A DNA stretch of 64,000 bases, from NCBI GenBank assembly GCA_043783625.1, contig JAYVZE010000161.1, positions 3,990 through 67,989 on the forward strand, written 5' to 3'. The notes beneath the pieces were generated by a model, which made no database searches, was not told the DNA's origin, and saw only the letters and a list, made by a program, of their open reading frames with translations. The translations under genes were made by a program, and so were the position numbers. Source of the stretch: JAFDVL01 sp043783625 (lineage in GTDB: Bacteria; Acidobacteriota; Blastocatellia; RBC074). Shown one piece after another: positions 8,039 through 19,700 of this stretch (positions are counted from its first letter, which is position 1; each line of letters begins with the position of its first letter).

Positions 8039-11000
8039 ATGACAAAACGAATCTTAGCACTGGCAATTATTTTTATCGTGACTGGTACGGTTTTATGGCA
8101 AACGAAAACAGATGCCGTTCAGACAGTTGATTTCGTGCGCGATATTCAACCGATCTTCAAAGCGAATTGCGACAAATGCCACGGAGCAGTGAGGGCTTCC
8201 AGCTATTTCCGGCTGGATACGAAGCAGGTAGCGATGCGAGCGATTACGGCTGGTAACAGCAAAGATTCGCGCCTGCTGCATCGTATTCTCGGCGAAGGTG
8301 GCGAAGCCAGAATGCCGATGGGCGGCGATTCGCTCAAGCCTGAACAAATTACTTTAATCAAGCGCTGGATTGATGAAGGCGCGGTCTGGCCGGATGCCGC
8401 TTCGGTGAAAATTGAAGAGCATTGGGCATTTGTGAAACCAGTGCGTCCTGCAATTCCAGCTACGAAATTTAAGACGAGAAATCCGATTGATAATTTTGTT
8501 TTTGCGGTGCTTGAAAAACAGGGACTTGCGCCTGCGCCCGAAGCAGATAAGGCGACGCTGATTCGTCGTCTCAGTTTGGATTTAATCGGGCTGCCGCCGA
8601 CTCCGAAAGAGATTGATAATTTCCTTGCGGACACTTCTGCGAACGCTTATGAAAAAGTTGTAGATCGTTTGCTCGCGTCTGAACATTACGGCGAACGCTG
8701 GGGCGTTGGTGGTTGGATGTGGCGCGGTATGCTGACACGAATGGTTATGAAAAAGATCGTGCGCGTTCGATTTGGCCGTACCGTGATTACGTCATCAAAG
8801 CCTTCAATCAAAATATGCCGTTCGATCAATTTACGATAGAACAGCTCGCCGGAGATTTGCTGCCGAACGCGACTCTCGATCAAAAAGTAGCGACCGGGTT
8901 TTTGCGCAATTCGATGCAAAACGAAGAAGGCGGCGTAGACCCCGAGCAATTCAGAACGGAAGGCTTGATTGACCGCGTAGACGCAACTGGTAAGGCTTTT
9001 CTCGGTTTGACTGTGGCGTGTGCGCAATGCCATACGCATAAATTCGATCCGATTCCGCACCGCGAGTATTATCAATTTTTCGCCTTTCTCAACAGCGATG
9101 ACGAACCTGATCTTGAAGTTCCTGATGACAAAGTAAACAAGAAACGCGCTGAGATTTCGGGCAAAATCCACGACGTTGAAATGTCGTTGCGGACGCGCAC
9201 CGGAAGGACTCCTGAAGACCTCGTTGCGAGCTGGGAAACCAAAGCAAAACAGAATCAAATCAAATGGACTCCGATTGATGACGCCAATATTTTCGCAGCG
9301 TTTGGCGTGAAGTTCGACAAGATGGAAGACGGTTCGTTTATTGCGAAAGGCGACAACGCGACGGCGAATAATTACATTGTCAAAGCGAAAACGAAGGTCA
9401 AGGGCATCACCGGATTTCGGATTGATTTGATTGCGGACACGAATTTGCCACGTGGCGGGCCGGGACGCGCCGCCGATGGCAGTTTATATTTTTCAGAATT
9501 TATTGCTGAAGCTGCTCCGGTAAGTAAACCGGAAGCACTCGAAAAAGTTGGTTTGACGAATGCTTCGGCGGACATGTCGCGGCTGGATTTTCCCGTCAGC
9601 AATATTATTGACGGCAACCTGAAAACGCATTGGAGCAATGATTTCGGGGCGATTAAGCGCAATCAATCGCGCAACATTGTGATTGCGACAAAAAATCCGG
9701 TTGGCTTTGACGAAGGGACAGCGTTTGTATTTCAGCTCGCTGAAAAATTTGATGAGTCCATTTCGTGGGGCAAGCCGAACATCGGACGCTTTAAGATTTC
9801 AGTGACAACTGATCCGAATCCAACCGCTGATGTCGTCCCCGCGCACGTCAGAACAATCCTTGAAATTCCAGCGGTGCAGCGTTCGCAGCAGCAGCAAAAT
9901 GAATTGTTCAGTTACTACCGCACGACAGTCACTGAATGGGCGGAAGACAATAAAAAAATTGATGATTTGATGAAGGACTGGCCGTATGGCCCGATCACGC
10001 TGGCGTTAGCGAAACGGTCGCAGGCGCGGACGACGCATCTTTTCAAACGTGGAGATTATAAAAACCCCGGTGAAGAAGTAACGCCGGGGACACCTGCCTT
10101 TTTGCATCCGTTCCCGAAGGATGCGCCGCGCAATCGGTTAGGATTGGCGCAGTGGATCGTAGACAAAAATAATCCGCTGACTTCCCGTGTCATCGTCAAT
10201 CGAATGTGGCAACAATATTTCGGGCAAGGATTAGTTTTGACGCCTGAAGATTTCGGGAATCGTTGTGAGAAACCAAGCCATCCAGAATTGTTAGACTGGT
10301 TGGCGACAGAATTTATGAATGCGGAATTTGGAGTGCGGAATGCGGAATCGAAAAACTGGAATGTAAAATCTATGCTCCGATTGATTGCGACTTCTGCAAC
10401 GTATCGCCAATCTTCTAAAATCACGCCTGAATTGCAGGAAAAAGACGCATACAATAAATGGCTCGCGCACTCGCCCCGTATGCGCGTGGAATCTGAAATT
10501 GTCCGTGATGTAGCACTTTCGGCGGGCGGTTTGCTCAGCCATAAAATCGGCGGGCCTTCGGTCTATCCTCCGATTCCTGATGGCGTTTTAAGTTTGGGTT
10601 ACGGCGCACAACTTCCGTGGCCGACCGACAAATTGGATGATCGCTATCGGCGCGGGATGTATACATTTTGGAAGCGCAACGTTCCGTATCCAAGCCTCTC
10701 AGTTTTCGATTCGCCGAACGGAGATTTTTCCTGCACGCGCCGCGTGAAATCGAATACACCGTTGCAGGCATTGACGACGCTGAATGATGTCATGTTTATG
10801 GAAGCCGCGCAGGGCTTAGCGTTGCGCACCTGGAAGGAAGGCGGCGCGGCAGATCAAGAAAAATTGGCGTACGCGTTTCGACTCTGCACCGGACGAAACC
10901 CTGACGCTTTTGAGGCAACGGAATTCTTGAAATTGCTCAACTCGCAACGTGCAGAATTCAAAGGCAAAACCGCGTCAGCGGTCTACGTCACTGCGATGGA

Positions 11001-11103
11001 TGTGAGCAACATTCCCGAAGGCATGGATTTGCACGAACTCGCTCCGTGGACAATGGTGGCGCGGGTTTTGTTGAATATGGACGAGACGATTACGAAGGAA
11101 TAA
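8039..11103 (+). pseudogene. Second PSCyt1-DUF1549-DUF1553 gene, split by a one-base frameshift
   Basis: The first 220 or so codons from ATG 8039 encode a signal peptide, the haem motif CDKCH (C44-H48) and the start of DUF1549. At 8700-8703 the run reads TGGGGC where the intact paralogue reads TGGGGGC. After that point the protein continues in another frame as WLDVARYADTNGYEKDRARS, through the second CAQCH motif and the complete DUF1553 domain to TAA 11101-11103. Restoring one G gives a full protein of about 1020 residues, clearly paralogous to the product of 3303-6413. Purifying selection looks intact on both sides, so the shift may be recent, a sequencing error in a G run, or a slippage site. 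No second DUF1501 gene follows. The coordinates span both halves. Confidence 0.8.
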
Positions 11104-11555
11104 TGAAGCTGATTCGTACCAATTCCGACAATCCAGATTTTCAAGCACTCGTCGTTTTACTTGACCGCGACCTCAAAATTCGTGATGGAGATGAGCATGA
11201 GTTTTATGCGCAATACAATAAAATTGACAGCATTCAAAACGTCGTCGTTGCCTTCGTGGAAAAAGAAGCGGTTGGTTGCGGCGCATTCAAGCCATTCTCA
11301 GAAAATACTGCTGAAATCAAACGAATGTTCGTCAAACTGGAATTTCGTGGACAGCGAATTGCACAAAGTATTTTGTCTGAATTAGAGGTGTGGGCGATGG
11401 AATTACAGTTCACGAATTTTGTGTTGGAAACGGGGCTGAAACAGCCTGAAGCGATTCGACTTTATGAGAGAAGTGGCTACGAAAAAACTCAGAATTACGG
11501 ACAATATATTGGTGTGGAAAACAGCCTTTGTCTGAAGAAAACAACGGGTAAATAA
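11103..11555 (+). CDS. GNAT family N-acetyltransferase
   Basis: 150 residues. The start ATG at 11103 overlaps the TAA of the DUF1553 gene by one base (TAATG) with AAGGA upstream, so translation is probably coupled. The fold is GNAT-like: EIKRMFVKLEFRGQRIAQSILSELE gives the strand-4 and acetyl-CoA loop region (R/Q-x-x-G-x-A in the form RGQRIA, about residues 79-84), and EAIRLYERSGYEKTQNYG is the typical C-terminal motif. The substrate is unknown. The coupling to a cytochrome-like exported protein is odd and has no obvious functional reason. Confidence 0.85.
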   Translation: MKLIRTNSDNPDFQALVVLLDRDLKIRDGDEHEFYAQYNKIDSIQNVVVAFVEKEAVGCGAFKPFSENTAEIKRMFVKLEFRGQRIAQSILSELEVWAMELQFTNFVLETGLKQPEAIRLYERSGYEKTQNYGQYIGVENSLCLKKTTGK

Positions 11556-11577
11556 ATGCCAGCCAGACCACCCCCGA

Positions 11578-11598
11578 CCCCTCCTAAGACAGGAGGGG
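11578..11598 (+). terminator. GC-rich hairpin after the acetyltransferase gene
   Basis: CCCCTCCT and AGGAGGGG form an 8-bp stem with loop AAGAC, followed by GCTTGTTTTTA. This is a plausible intrinsic terminator. The remaining 200 bases to 11814 hold nothing I recognise. Confidence 0.6.
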
Positions 11599-11814
11599 AG
11601 CTTGTTTTTACAGCTCCTGATTGCAATTATCTCAGCCTGACAGAGACTTTAAAATGGCGAATACGCTGACGAAAATGCGGAAAATAATGCTTTGGATATT
11701 TTCTCAACAATGAGAGAATGAAACCCGGATAGAAAACTGCTATCTACTCACAATCCCCCTCTCCGTGAAGCCTTGATTGGTTCTCCACAACCCGACATTT
11801 GATTTATCTGCAAT

Positions 11815-13401
11815 ATGAAAAAAATACTTCTTACTCTCCTCCTTATATGTTTTCCGGCGTTATTTGTCATGGGGCAGCCCGGTGCTCAGGAAAAAGGCAC
11901 AGGGCTAATTTATGACAAAGCCGAACTGGAAAGAATGCCGCGCAAGATGGAGCTTTCCTTCACGAGTTACCGGGGCATGCCGCCAGCATATTCGTTAGAA
12001 AAATATGCTCCCTACGCTGGCGATCAGGGGCAATTTGGAACGTGTATGGCGTGGGCGACAGCCTATTCTGCGGCGACGATTATTTTTGCGCAGACGCACG
12101 GAATCACCGACCGCGAGAAAATCACGAAAGCGGCTTTTTCGCCAACGTATCTTTTTCAGAAAATCATCACCACTAATGATAACTGCCAAACGGGTGCGCC
12201 TCCAGGCAAAGCCATTGAGGGGATGTTGAATCTGGGTGTCCCGTTCATCCGCACTGTGCCGTATACCTGCGGCAAAAATTGGACTGCCGAGGCGGAACTC
12301 GAAGCCAGGCAATATCGCGCACTGGATTGGCATCTGGTTTTTGGTTCTGATAAAGACCCGAAAGAGGAAGGCTTCAAAATTGACACCACGAAAAAGGCGT
12401 TGTTGGAAAATACGCCGGTGATTGTCGGGTTCGACCTCCCGAAAAGTTTTCACGGAATCAAAGGCGATGTGTGGAATCCAGACCCTTCTGAAGCGACTGG
12501 CGGATGGCAGCACGGCAAGCATGCGATGACTGTCATTGGCTTTGATGACCGCAAAGAGGGCGGAGCGTTTCTGCTCATGAATTCCTGGGGACGTACGTGG
12601 GGAAGCAATGGATTAGTGTGGGTGCGGTACAAGGATTACAATTATTTTTGCATGTTGGGAATCCAGTTGTTTGGCAATCCCAACGCGCCGATTCCTGAAT
12701 TCATCAGAGATGCGCCGCCTCCTCCGAAGCCGACTCCAACGCCAGCCCCGGCTCCGAAACCACTGCCCGTTCCAACGCCAGCTCCGAAGCCGACGCCTGC
12801 ACCAGTGCTGGCTTATAACTTAAAAGGCAGCATTGAATTTCGTGTCAATACAGGAGCCGTCATGTCCGCCAGCCGCGTTTCAACGCGCAATCTGGTGGTC
12901 GAAGATGAATTTGTGAGGAAGGATAAAAAAAGCGCAGGTGAAGATATGGTCGCGTACCGCATGGACAAATCTTATCTGTCAGGTACGAAATTCCGGTTTC
13001 ATCTGAATATCAACGAACAGGCGTATATCTATGCTTTTGCGACTGATTTGACGGGAAAAGTAAATCGTATCCTGCCGTTCGACGATCAGATTTCGACGCA
13101 CGTCGGAGCCAATTCCATCGTGGCGTTTCCTTCTGATACGAAAATTATCAAGATGGACGACAACAAGGGAACTGATTATTTGTTGATTTTGTATTCCACA
13201 GAAAAATTGGATTCCAAAACAATTGCTGAGGTGATGTCCGCAGAATCGGGCGGACTCTCACGCAAAATTCGAGCGGCTCTCGGCTCGAAGCTGATTAGCA
13301 AAGGCGATGTGCAATACGACAATAACGCCATCGGGTTTAGCTTCACCAGCAAAACGCGCGGCGGTATTGTGCCGTTGATGGTCGAAATTTCTCACGAATA
13401 A
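11815..13401 (+). CDS. Exported papain-fold (C1) peptidase with C-terminal DUF4384-like domain
   Basis: 528 residues. A signal peptide covers about residues 1-20. The papain-type catalytic set is visible: Q-x-G-T-C-M-A-W with C77, H236 in GKHAMTVIGF, and N256 in LLMNSWGRTWGSNGLVWV. The oxyanion glutamine lies six residues before the cysteine (GDQGQFGTC). A proline-rich linker at about 300-332 (KPTPTPAPAPKP) leads to a C-terminal region of about 190 residues that looks like DUF4384 (KFRFHLNINEQAYIYAFATDLTGKVNRILPF). DUF4384 is frequently fused to bacterial caspase-family proteins, and here the next two genes encode WD40-caspases, 36 and 8 bases apart. This suggests one operon of extracytoplasmic proteases or processing factors. 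Targets are unknown. Confidence 0.85.
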   Translation: MKKILLTLLLICFPALFVMGQPGAQEKGTGLIYDKAELERMPRKMELSFTSYRGMPPAYSLEKYAPYAGDQGQFGTCMAWATAYSAATIIFAQTHGITDREKITKAAFSPTYLFQKIITTNDNCQTGAPPGKAIEGMLNLGVPFIRTVPYTCGKNWTAEAELEARQYRALDWHLVFGSDKDPKEEGFKIDTTKKALLENTPVIVGFDLPKSFHGIKGDVWNPDPSEATGGWQHGKHAMTVIGFDDRKEGGAFLLMNSWGRTWGSNGLVWVRYKDYNYFCMLGIQLFGNPNAPIPEFIRDAPPPPKPTPTPAPAPKPLPVPTPAPKPTPAPVLAYNLKGSIEFRVNTGAVMSASRVSTRNLVVEDEFVRKDKKSAGEDMVAYRMDKSYLSGTKFRFHLNINEQAYIYAFATDLTGKVNRILPFDDQISTHVGANSIVAFPSDTKIIKMDDNKGTDYLLILYSTEKLDSKTIAEVMSAESGGLSRKIRAALGSKLISKGDVQYDNNAIGFSFTSKTRGGIVPLMVEISHE

Positions 13402-13437
13402 TTTCGCATTTACTTCATCCATCAACCAGAGAGAATC

Positions 13438-16400
13438 ATGCAAAAATATTTCTTTATTTTTATTCTGACGATCAGTTGTTTGTGTCAGGCACAGACGCCG
13501 CAATTGATTGTTCCAACCGGACATACCAGAGGGCTGACCTCTTTTGAGGTCTCGCCCGACGGGAAATTTCTTTATACGCACGGCGAAGATGGCAAATCTA
13601 TTATTTGGGATATGCGGACAGGTGCGCAATTGCGAAATCTCAAAGACGCCAAATCTGTCAGTGCTGTATCGTTTTCCTCCGACGGAAAAAGATATGCGGT
13701 CTGTTATAGCGGACTCAAGGAATCGAACGTCAAGGTTTTTGAAACGGCAACGGAGCGATTGTTGTATGCCACAACGCAAGCCGGTGATCCGCAGAATTCT
13801 TATTTTAGCAAAGATGATAAGTATCTTGTGACCGCAGGTGGCGATTATCGAATGACGGTTTTCGAGGCATCCACGGGAAAAATAATTAAGCGATTCGGCA
13901 CTCCACCGCAACCCGGCGTGCGGCGATTAATGGCGGACGATGACGCAAAATTTATTGCCGTCTCACCGGATGACCGTTATTACGCAATTGGCACAGGTAG
14001 AAAATCAATTGATGTTTTTGATGTCACCAGCGCAAGTTTAGCTTCATCTGAAGCAGGAAAAGCAACTTATTCAATTGGAGCTTTTGAGCAAGCTGTCACT
14101 GTAGCGAAATGGTCGCCAGATGGGAAATTGTTATTATTCGCCACCTCGGATGGCATACTTTTCTGTTGGTCAGCGGCAGAAATGAAAGGACTCTGGCAAG
14201 CGAAAGATTTGCCCAAAAACGTCAATTCTATTGTGTGGTCAGCGGATAGCACCAGATTCACGATGGTGCAGAATGAGACGTTGCACGAAATGAACGCACG
14301 CACGGGGCAGTTACTGAGCAATACGGCAAGTAAGTTGAGCGGCAATGATACGGAGTGGTTTGCGACGTGGAATGCAGGGGAATATTTGAAACTTATCGGC
14401 AGGAATTCGCTGGCTCTGGTGGATTGGAAAACGAAAACAGAAATTTCCTCCTTTCGTCAAAGAGTTGATAACGGCTGGAAATTTTCCATGGCGAAAGATG
14501 TCTCCACGCTGGTTAGTTTCGAGAGCGGCGTTCCGCAATTATGGGACTTAGCAACTGGTCGCATGCGAAGAGTTAACGTCGCACCAGATTCGAAATTCCT
14601 GATCCTTGATCCTAAAGGGCAACGCCTGGTCAATCCAAACGGTATTTTGGATTTGAAAACTAACAGTAATAACCCCTTGTTCTCACTCAAGGGTGCAGGC
14701 ACAGTATGGTCACAGGATTGGTCGCCTGATGGTCATTATTTTGCACTTGGAACCTATTACAAATACCCCAACGAACAATATGGAACGGAAACCATTTTCC
14801 TTTACGATGCAGTGACAGGAAAAGAGTTAATCAATCGTAAGCTCAAAGATAGTGATACGGCTCACGCAATGGTGTTCTCACCCGATAGTCGCTGGCTGGT
14901 GATTGGCATGGCTAAGGGAAAAGTAGAAATCTACGACACTACTTCAGGAAATAATATCAAAACCTTGAAATTCCCCTATGACAAAAATAAGTATTCAGAC
15001 GGTGTGCAGGCACTGGTTTTTAGCTCCGATGGGAAAATGCTGTATGCGTCGGTTAACGAAGAAATAAAAGCAATCAGTGTCACTGCCTGGAAGGTGAATG
15101 AAGCCATTTATGAGACTGCTGCGCAGGAAGATTGGAGCCTCTCGCTAAGCCCTGATAACAAGCTTTTATTAGGATCGGGGACAAAAAGATTGATTCATCT
15201 ATACGATGCTCAAACGGCAAAATTACTACGAACATTCACAGGACACACCTTGAATATTATGGGCGTTAGATGGTTGAAGGATGGCAAGCATTTCGTCAGC
15301 GTCAGCGACGACCAATCCCTGCGCATCTGGGATAAGGATGCTGACCGTGAACAACTTCAGTTGTTTGGTTTTGCGGGAGGCGATGATTGGGTCGCCGTCA
15401 CTCCTGACGGTCGCTTTGACGGGACTCCCGGCGGCATTCGGAATCTCTATTTTGTCAAAGGATTAGAAGTAATTCCTTTAGAAGGCTTGTACGATAAATA
15501 TTATACGCCTGGATTATTAAAGCGGATCATTGCCGGAGAAACGCTCGCGCCCATTTCCGAAAAAGATGACATTAAGAATTTGAAGGCTCCGCCTCTGGCG
15601 AAGATTTTGCCGCCCGTAGACCTCGAAATTCGGAATCTGGAAGTGGCTGACGACACTGCTTCGTTGCGCCGTTATCAATCCAAAACCGGACGGATCAAAC
15701 TCACTGTTGAAGCTTCTTCCGCCACCGATGGTGTAAGCGAAATCAGGCTTTTTCACAATGGCAAAGCGGTCGGCACTGGCACGCGCAATCTGAGTGTCGA
15801 AGATGACAAAATTGAAAAGCAAAAATCACAAACTTTTGAAATTCAATTGAGCGATGGTGATAACATTTTTCGTGCAATTGCTTTGAATACGCAGCGGACA
15901 GAAAGCCGCGCTGATGAAATTATTGTCGCCAATAGAATGCCTAAAGCGGCGGTAGCAGAAAGCACTGGTTCCACTTTGCATCTGGTGATTATCGGCATCA
16001 ATCTATACAAAAATCCCAAGTACAATTTGAATTACGCCATGGCTGATGCGATGGCCTTCAAAGAAGCAATTGAACGCAATAGCACAGGGCTCTACGCCAA
16101 AGTGAATGCGGTTTATATCGGCGATGCGCAGGCGACGAAAGCGGGCATCACGGCTGAACTGGAAAAAGTCAAAGCCGTGGCACAAGCCAGAGATGTCTTC
16201 ATTTTCTATTACGCCGGACACGGTGTGATGAGTGAAAATAAACAATTTTATATTGTCCCGCACGATGTCACGCAATTGTACGGCGCGGATGAAGCGTTAG
16301 CGCAAAAAGGCTTGTCGTCATTGTTGATGCAGCAATATTCCAAAGAAATCAAAGCGCAAAAACAATTGTTCATTCTGGATGCGTGTCAATCGGCGGGCGC

Positions 16401-16731
16401 CTTGGATCAGGTTGCGATGCGCGGCGCGGCAGAAGAAAAAGCGATAGCGCAGCTTGCACGTGCGACTGGAACGCATTGGTTGACGGCTTCCGGCAGTGAA
16501 CAATTTGCTTCGGAGTTCAAGCAGCTAGGACACGGAACTTTTACTTTTGTGTTATTAGAAGCCTTGAACGGAAAAGCCGACAAAGGCGGAGATCGCAAAA
16601 TTACGGTCAAAGAATTAGACGCTTATTTGCAGGAAGTCGTGCCGGAACTGACGACCAAGTATAAAGGCACTCCGCAATATCCGGCTAGTTATGGTTTTGG
16701 AAATGATTTCCCGATAGGGGTCGTTAAATAA
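13438..16731 (+). CDS. Exported WD40-repeat caspase-family peptidase (copy 1)
   Basis: 1097 residues, Shine-Dalgarno AGAGAG. The signal peptide is at residues 1-19. Residues about 22-640 form WD40-type repeats (VSPDGKFLYTHGEDGKSIIWD and similar), ending in the WVAVTPDGRFDG motif common to bacterial WD40-caspase proteins. A beta-rich spacer follows (about 710-825, containing RRYQSKTGRIKLTVEA). The caspase (peptidase C14) domain runs from about 845 to the end. The His-Cys dyad is present: H928 in FYYAGHG and C983 in LDACQSAG, so it should be active. The aspartate before the cysteine (D981) is conserved. Because of the signal peptide the caspase should act outside the cytoplasm, unlike eukaryotic caspases. 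Residues near the dyad are nearly identical to copy 2, which starts 8 bases after the stop. Confidence 0.92.
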   Translation: MQKYFFIFILTISCLCQAQTPQLIVPTGHTRGLTSFEVSPDGKFLYTHGEDGKSIIWDMRTGAQLRNLKDAKSVSAVSFSSDGKRYAVCYSGLKESNVKVFETATERLLYATTQAGDPQNSYFSKDDKYLVTAGGDYRMTVFEASTGKIIKRFGTPPQPGVRRLMADDDAKFIAVSPDDRYYAIGTGRKSIDVFDVTSASLASSEAGKATYSIGAFEQAVTVAKWSPDGKLLLFATSDGILFCWSAAEMKGLWQAKDLPKNVNSIVWSADSTRFTMVQNETLHEMNARTGQLLSNTASKLSGNDTEWFATWNAGEYLKLIGRNSLALVDWKTKTEISSFRQRVDNGWKFSMAKDVSTLVSFESGVPQLWDLATGRMRRVNVAPDSKFLILDPKGQRLVNPNGILDLKTNSNNPLFSLKGAGTVWSQDWSPDGHYFALGTYYKYPNEQYGTETIFLYDAVTGKELINRKLKDSDTAHAMVFSPDSRWLVIGMAKGKVEIYDTTSGNNIKTLKFPYDKNKYSDGVQALVFSSDGKMLYASVNEEIKAISVTAWKVNEAIYETAAQEDWSLSLSPDNKLLLGSGTKRLIHLYDAQTAKLLRTFTGHTLNIMGVRWLKDGKHFVSVSDDQSLRIWDKDADREQLQLFGFAGGDDWVAVTPDGRFDGTPGGIRNLYFVKGLEVIPLEGLYDKYYTPGLLKRIIAGETLAPISEKDDIKNLKAPPLAKILPPVDLEIRNLEVADDTASLRRYQSKTGRIKLTVEASSATDGVSEIRLFHNGKAVGTGTRNLSVEDDKIEKQKSQTFEIQLSDGDNIFRAIALNTQRTESRADEIIVANRMPKAAVAESTGSTLHLVIIGINLYKNPKYNLNYAMADAMAFKEAIERNSTGLYAKVNAVYIGDAQATKAGITAELEKVKAVAQARDVFIFYYAGHGVMSENKQFYIVPHDVTQLYGADEALAQKGLSSLLMQQYSKEIKAQKQLFILDACQSAGALDQVAMRGAAEEKAIAQLARATGTHWLTASGSEQFASEFKQLGHGTFTFVLLEALNGKADKGGDRKITVKELDAYLQEVVPELTTKYKGTPQYPASYGFGNDFPIGVVK

Positions 16732-16739
16732 TTTATTTT

Positions 16740-19700
16740 ATGAGCATACTCTCGTCTCGCCGATTATTATTTTTGCTGTGGGTCTTTTTATTTTTAGTGA
16801 ATCTTCAGGCGCAGAATGTCGAATTGATTATTCCTTCCGGGCATTCCAATTTTATTAATTCCATTGCGACTTCGCCGGACGGGAAATTCGTAGCGACGTG
16901 CGGCTTTGATCGGCAGGTTATCTTGTGGGAGCGCAGCACCGGAACACAATTGAAGGTTTTCGCGCAAGCTGGCGAGGATATGGCAGTTGCTGCATTTTCT
17001 CCTGACAGCAAAATGTTAGCAATTGGCACGACTGTCCGGTCGGGCTTCAGCATTCAAGTTTATGAGGTAGCGACGAGTAAGCCTGTGTATAGCACTGGCG
17101 ATGGCGTTCGTGCGACGGGGCTTTATTTTTCCAAAGACGGCACCTATCTCGTTGCTTCGGGTTGGGGGAAGTCGCTCGTATTTTTTGAAGCCGGATCAGG
17201 CAAAGAAATCAAAGCGATCAAATGGAGTAATAAAGACGGAGGCAGTCGTAATCAAGATTATCGCGTGAATAATCTAGCCGTAGCTCCTGATGAAAAATAT
17301 CTAGCACTTTCAGCGTCTGATTACACCGTCGGAATTTTTGAAAATCCATTCGGGAAAATAAAGTCGGGCGGCAATCAGGCAGTTGATTATGTCTTCGGCG
17401 GATTTAGTGGCGAAGTGAATTATTGTCATTGGTCGAAGGATGGCAAATTCCTGTTTGCGCAAGATGGCAGTGGTGACGTGAAGGCGTGGTCATTGGCTAC
17501 GAAGCAGGTTTTATGGTCATCAAAAAAAATGCCGAAGCACTCAATTTATTCACTGCGTATGACGCCTGATGGTCGTCGCCTCACTTTGCTTTCAGGGAAT
17601 ATTTTTTACGAATACGATTTACCAACAGGGAATGAACTCAGTCAGAAAGTAGAAGACGTTTTACCGCCGGGAGATTACTGGCAAGCCGAAAGCGAGGAGC
17701 TTTATCTGGCTGCGACAGGAAAATATGGCGAGGCTTTGGCGGTAGTGGATTTGAGGACGAAATCCGTGATGGTCGAAATGCGTGGAAAATCTGATAATGG
17801 ATTAAGCGTCACGGCTTCCAAATCGGGCTGGTTGCTGGGCAGTTTCGATGGCTTTCAGCCAAAAATCTGGAATCTGCAATCAGGGCAAATCAAGACGTTG
17901 CCAAATGTGACGGATTCCCGCTATTTGGCGTTGAATGCTTCCGCTTCTCAAGCCCTGTTAAGCGACGGGATTTTTGAGCTTAAAACTGGCAGGAAAATTC
18001 AGAGTCTGGCACTTAACCCCAACCGGAATAATCGCGCCGTTTTTGATTGGTCAGCCGATGGGAAATTTGTTGTGCACATGGAAAAAGATTCAGACGGACG
18101 CTTTCAAATTTTGAATCTTGAATCCGGTAAATCATTTACGAAGAACGCTAGCGATGCTGTCATTATTGGCTCCCGCGCGGCAACGTTTTCACCTGACAGT
18201 CTGTTTGTCGCACTGGGCTGGAATGATGGTGAAGTGCAAATCGTCAAAACTGACAGCGGCGAAACGATTAAAACTTTTACCGTCAAAGGTGAAGGTGGCT
18301 ATGCCTCAATTGACGATTGCCAGTTCAGTCCTGACGGTAAAATGTTGTATGTTTTTTCAGGCGGAATCCCGATTTCTTACAACACTTCCAACTGGACAAA
18401 ACAGGTGAAATTTGCGTCGTATAAAAACTGGCAGGGACGAAAACTTTCGGTTTCGCCGGACGGACAATTCCTGCTGGCTTCTTACGGCGGATTTAATTCT
18501 CAAAAGTGCGATGTCGTGATGTTTGATGCGAAGACAGGCAAGCAATTGCGCATCTTCAATGGACATTCCAATACCGTCAGAACCGTGTCGTGGCTGGCGG
18601 ATGGAAAACATTTTGTGTCCAGCGGATTGGATCATACGATTCGTGTTTGGAATAAAGATCAGGACATAGAATTATTCAAATTATTCAGTTTTGAAAATTC
18701 CAAAGACTGGGTGGCTGTGACTCCTGACGGACATTTCGACGGGACACAAAAGGGAATGGAAAAACTGTATTTTGTGCGGGACATGATCAGCATCCCTTTG
18801 GCGAGCCTGTTTGAAAAATACTACGTTCCCGGCTTGGTTATGAAGCAGCTCGGCGGTAAAACTGTACCACCCGCACCGGAGGAAGATGTTAATAAATTGA
18901 AAGCTCCTCCATTGGTAAAAATTGGCGTCCCAACCGGGCAACGCAATTTGACAGTGGAAGATGAAAAGAGTGCCGCGCGGCGTTACCAGATTGCCGAAGA
19001 GGAAATCAGCCTGACCGTTGAAGCGCAATGCCCGGATGACGGGATTTCCGAAATCAGACTTTATCAAAATGGTAAATTGGTGGGCGGCGGGACGCGCAAT
19101 CTGACGGTTGAGAACGACACGCTGGAGAAAACGAAATCTCAAAAATTTGAACTGACATTGGGCAGCGGAGATAACGAATTCAAAGCCATTGCCTTAAATT
19201 CGCAGCGTACTGAAAGCCAGCCGGATGAAATCATTGTCACGAGTAAGCCCGCGAAATCCGTCATCCCGGCCAGCGTGGAGGCGAATTTATATCTGGTAGT
19301 CATTGGCATCAATCAATACAAAAATCAGAAATACAATTTGAATTATGCGACGGCTGACGCGACTGCCTTTAAGTCCATGATGGAGCGCAGCAGCGTCGGG
19401 TTGTATGCCAAAATCAATGCAACATATTTGGGAGATGCGCAGGCTACCAAAGCAGGAATTGCAGCGGAAATGGACAGAATCAAAGCTTTGGCGCAGCCCC
19501 GCGATGTCTTCATTTTTTACTTCGCCGGACATGGTGTGATGAATGACAAGAAGGAATTTTATTTAGTTCCCAGCGATGTGACACAGCTTTATGGCGCCGA
19601 TGATGTGCTGGCGCAAAAAGGAGTATCCGCGATTTTGATGCAGCAGTATTCCAAGGAAATCAAAGCGCAAAAACAGCTTTTTATTTTAGATGCCTGCCAA

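Noticed and set aside
8039..8839. Separate short gene for a cytochrome-like protein
   Set aside because: The frame ends only because of the missing G; the last 37 residues are out-of-frame DUF1549 sequence.
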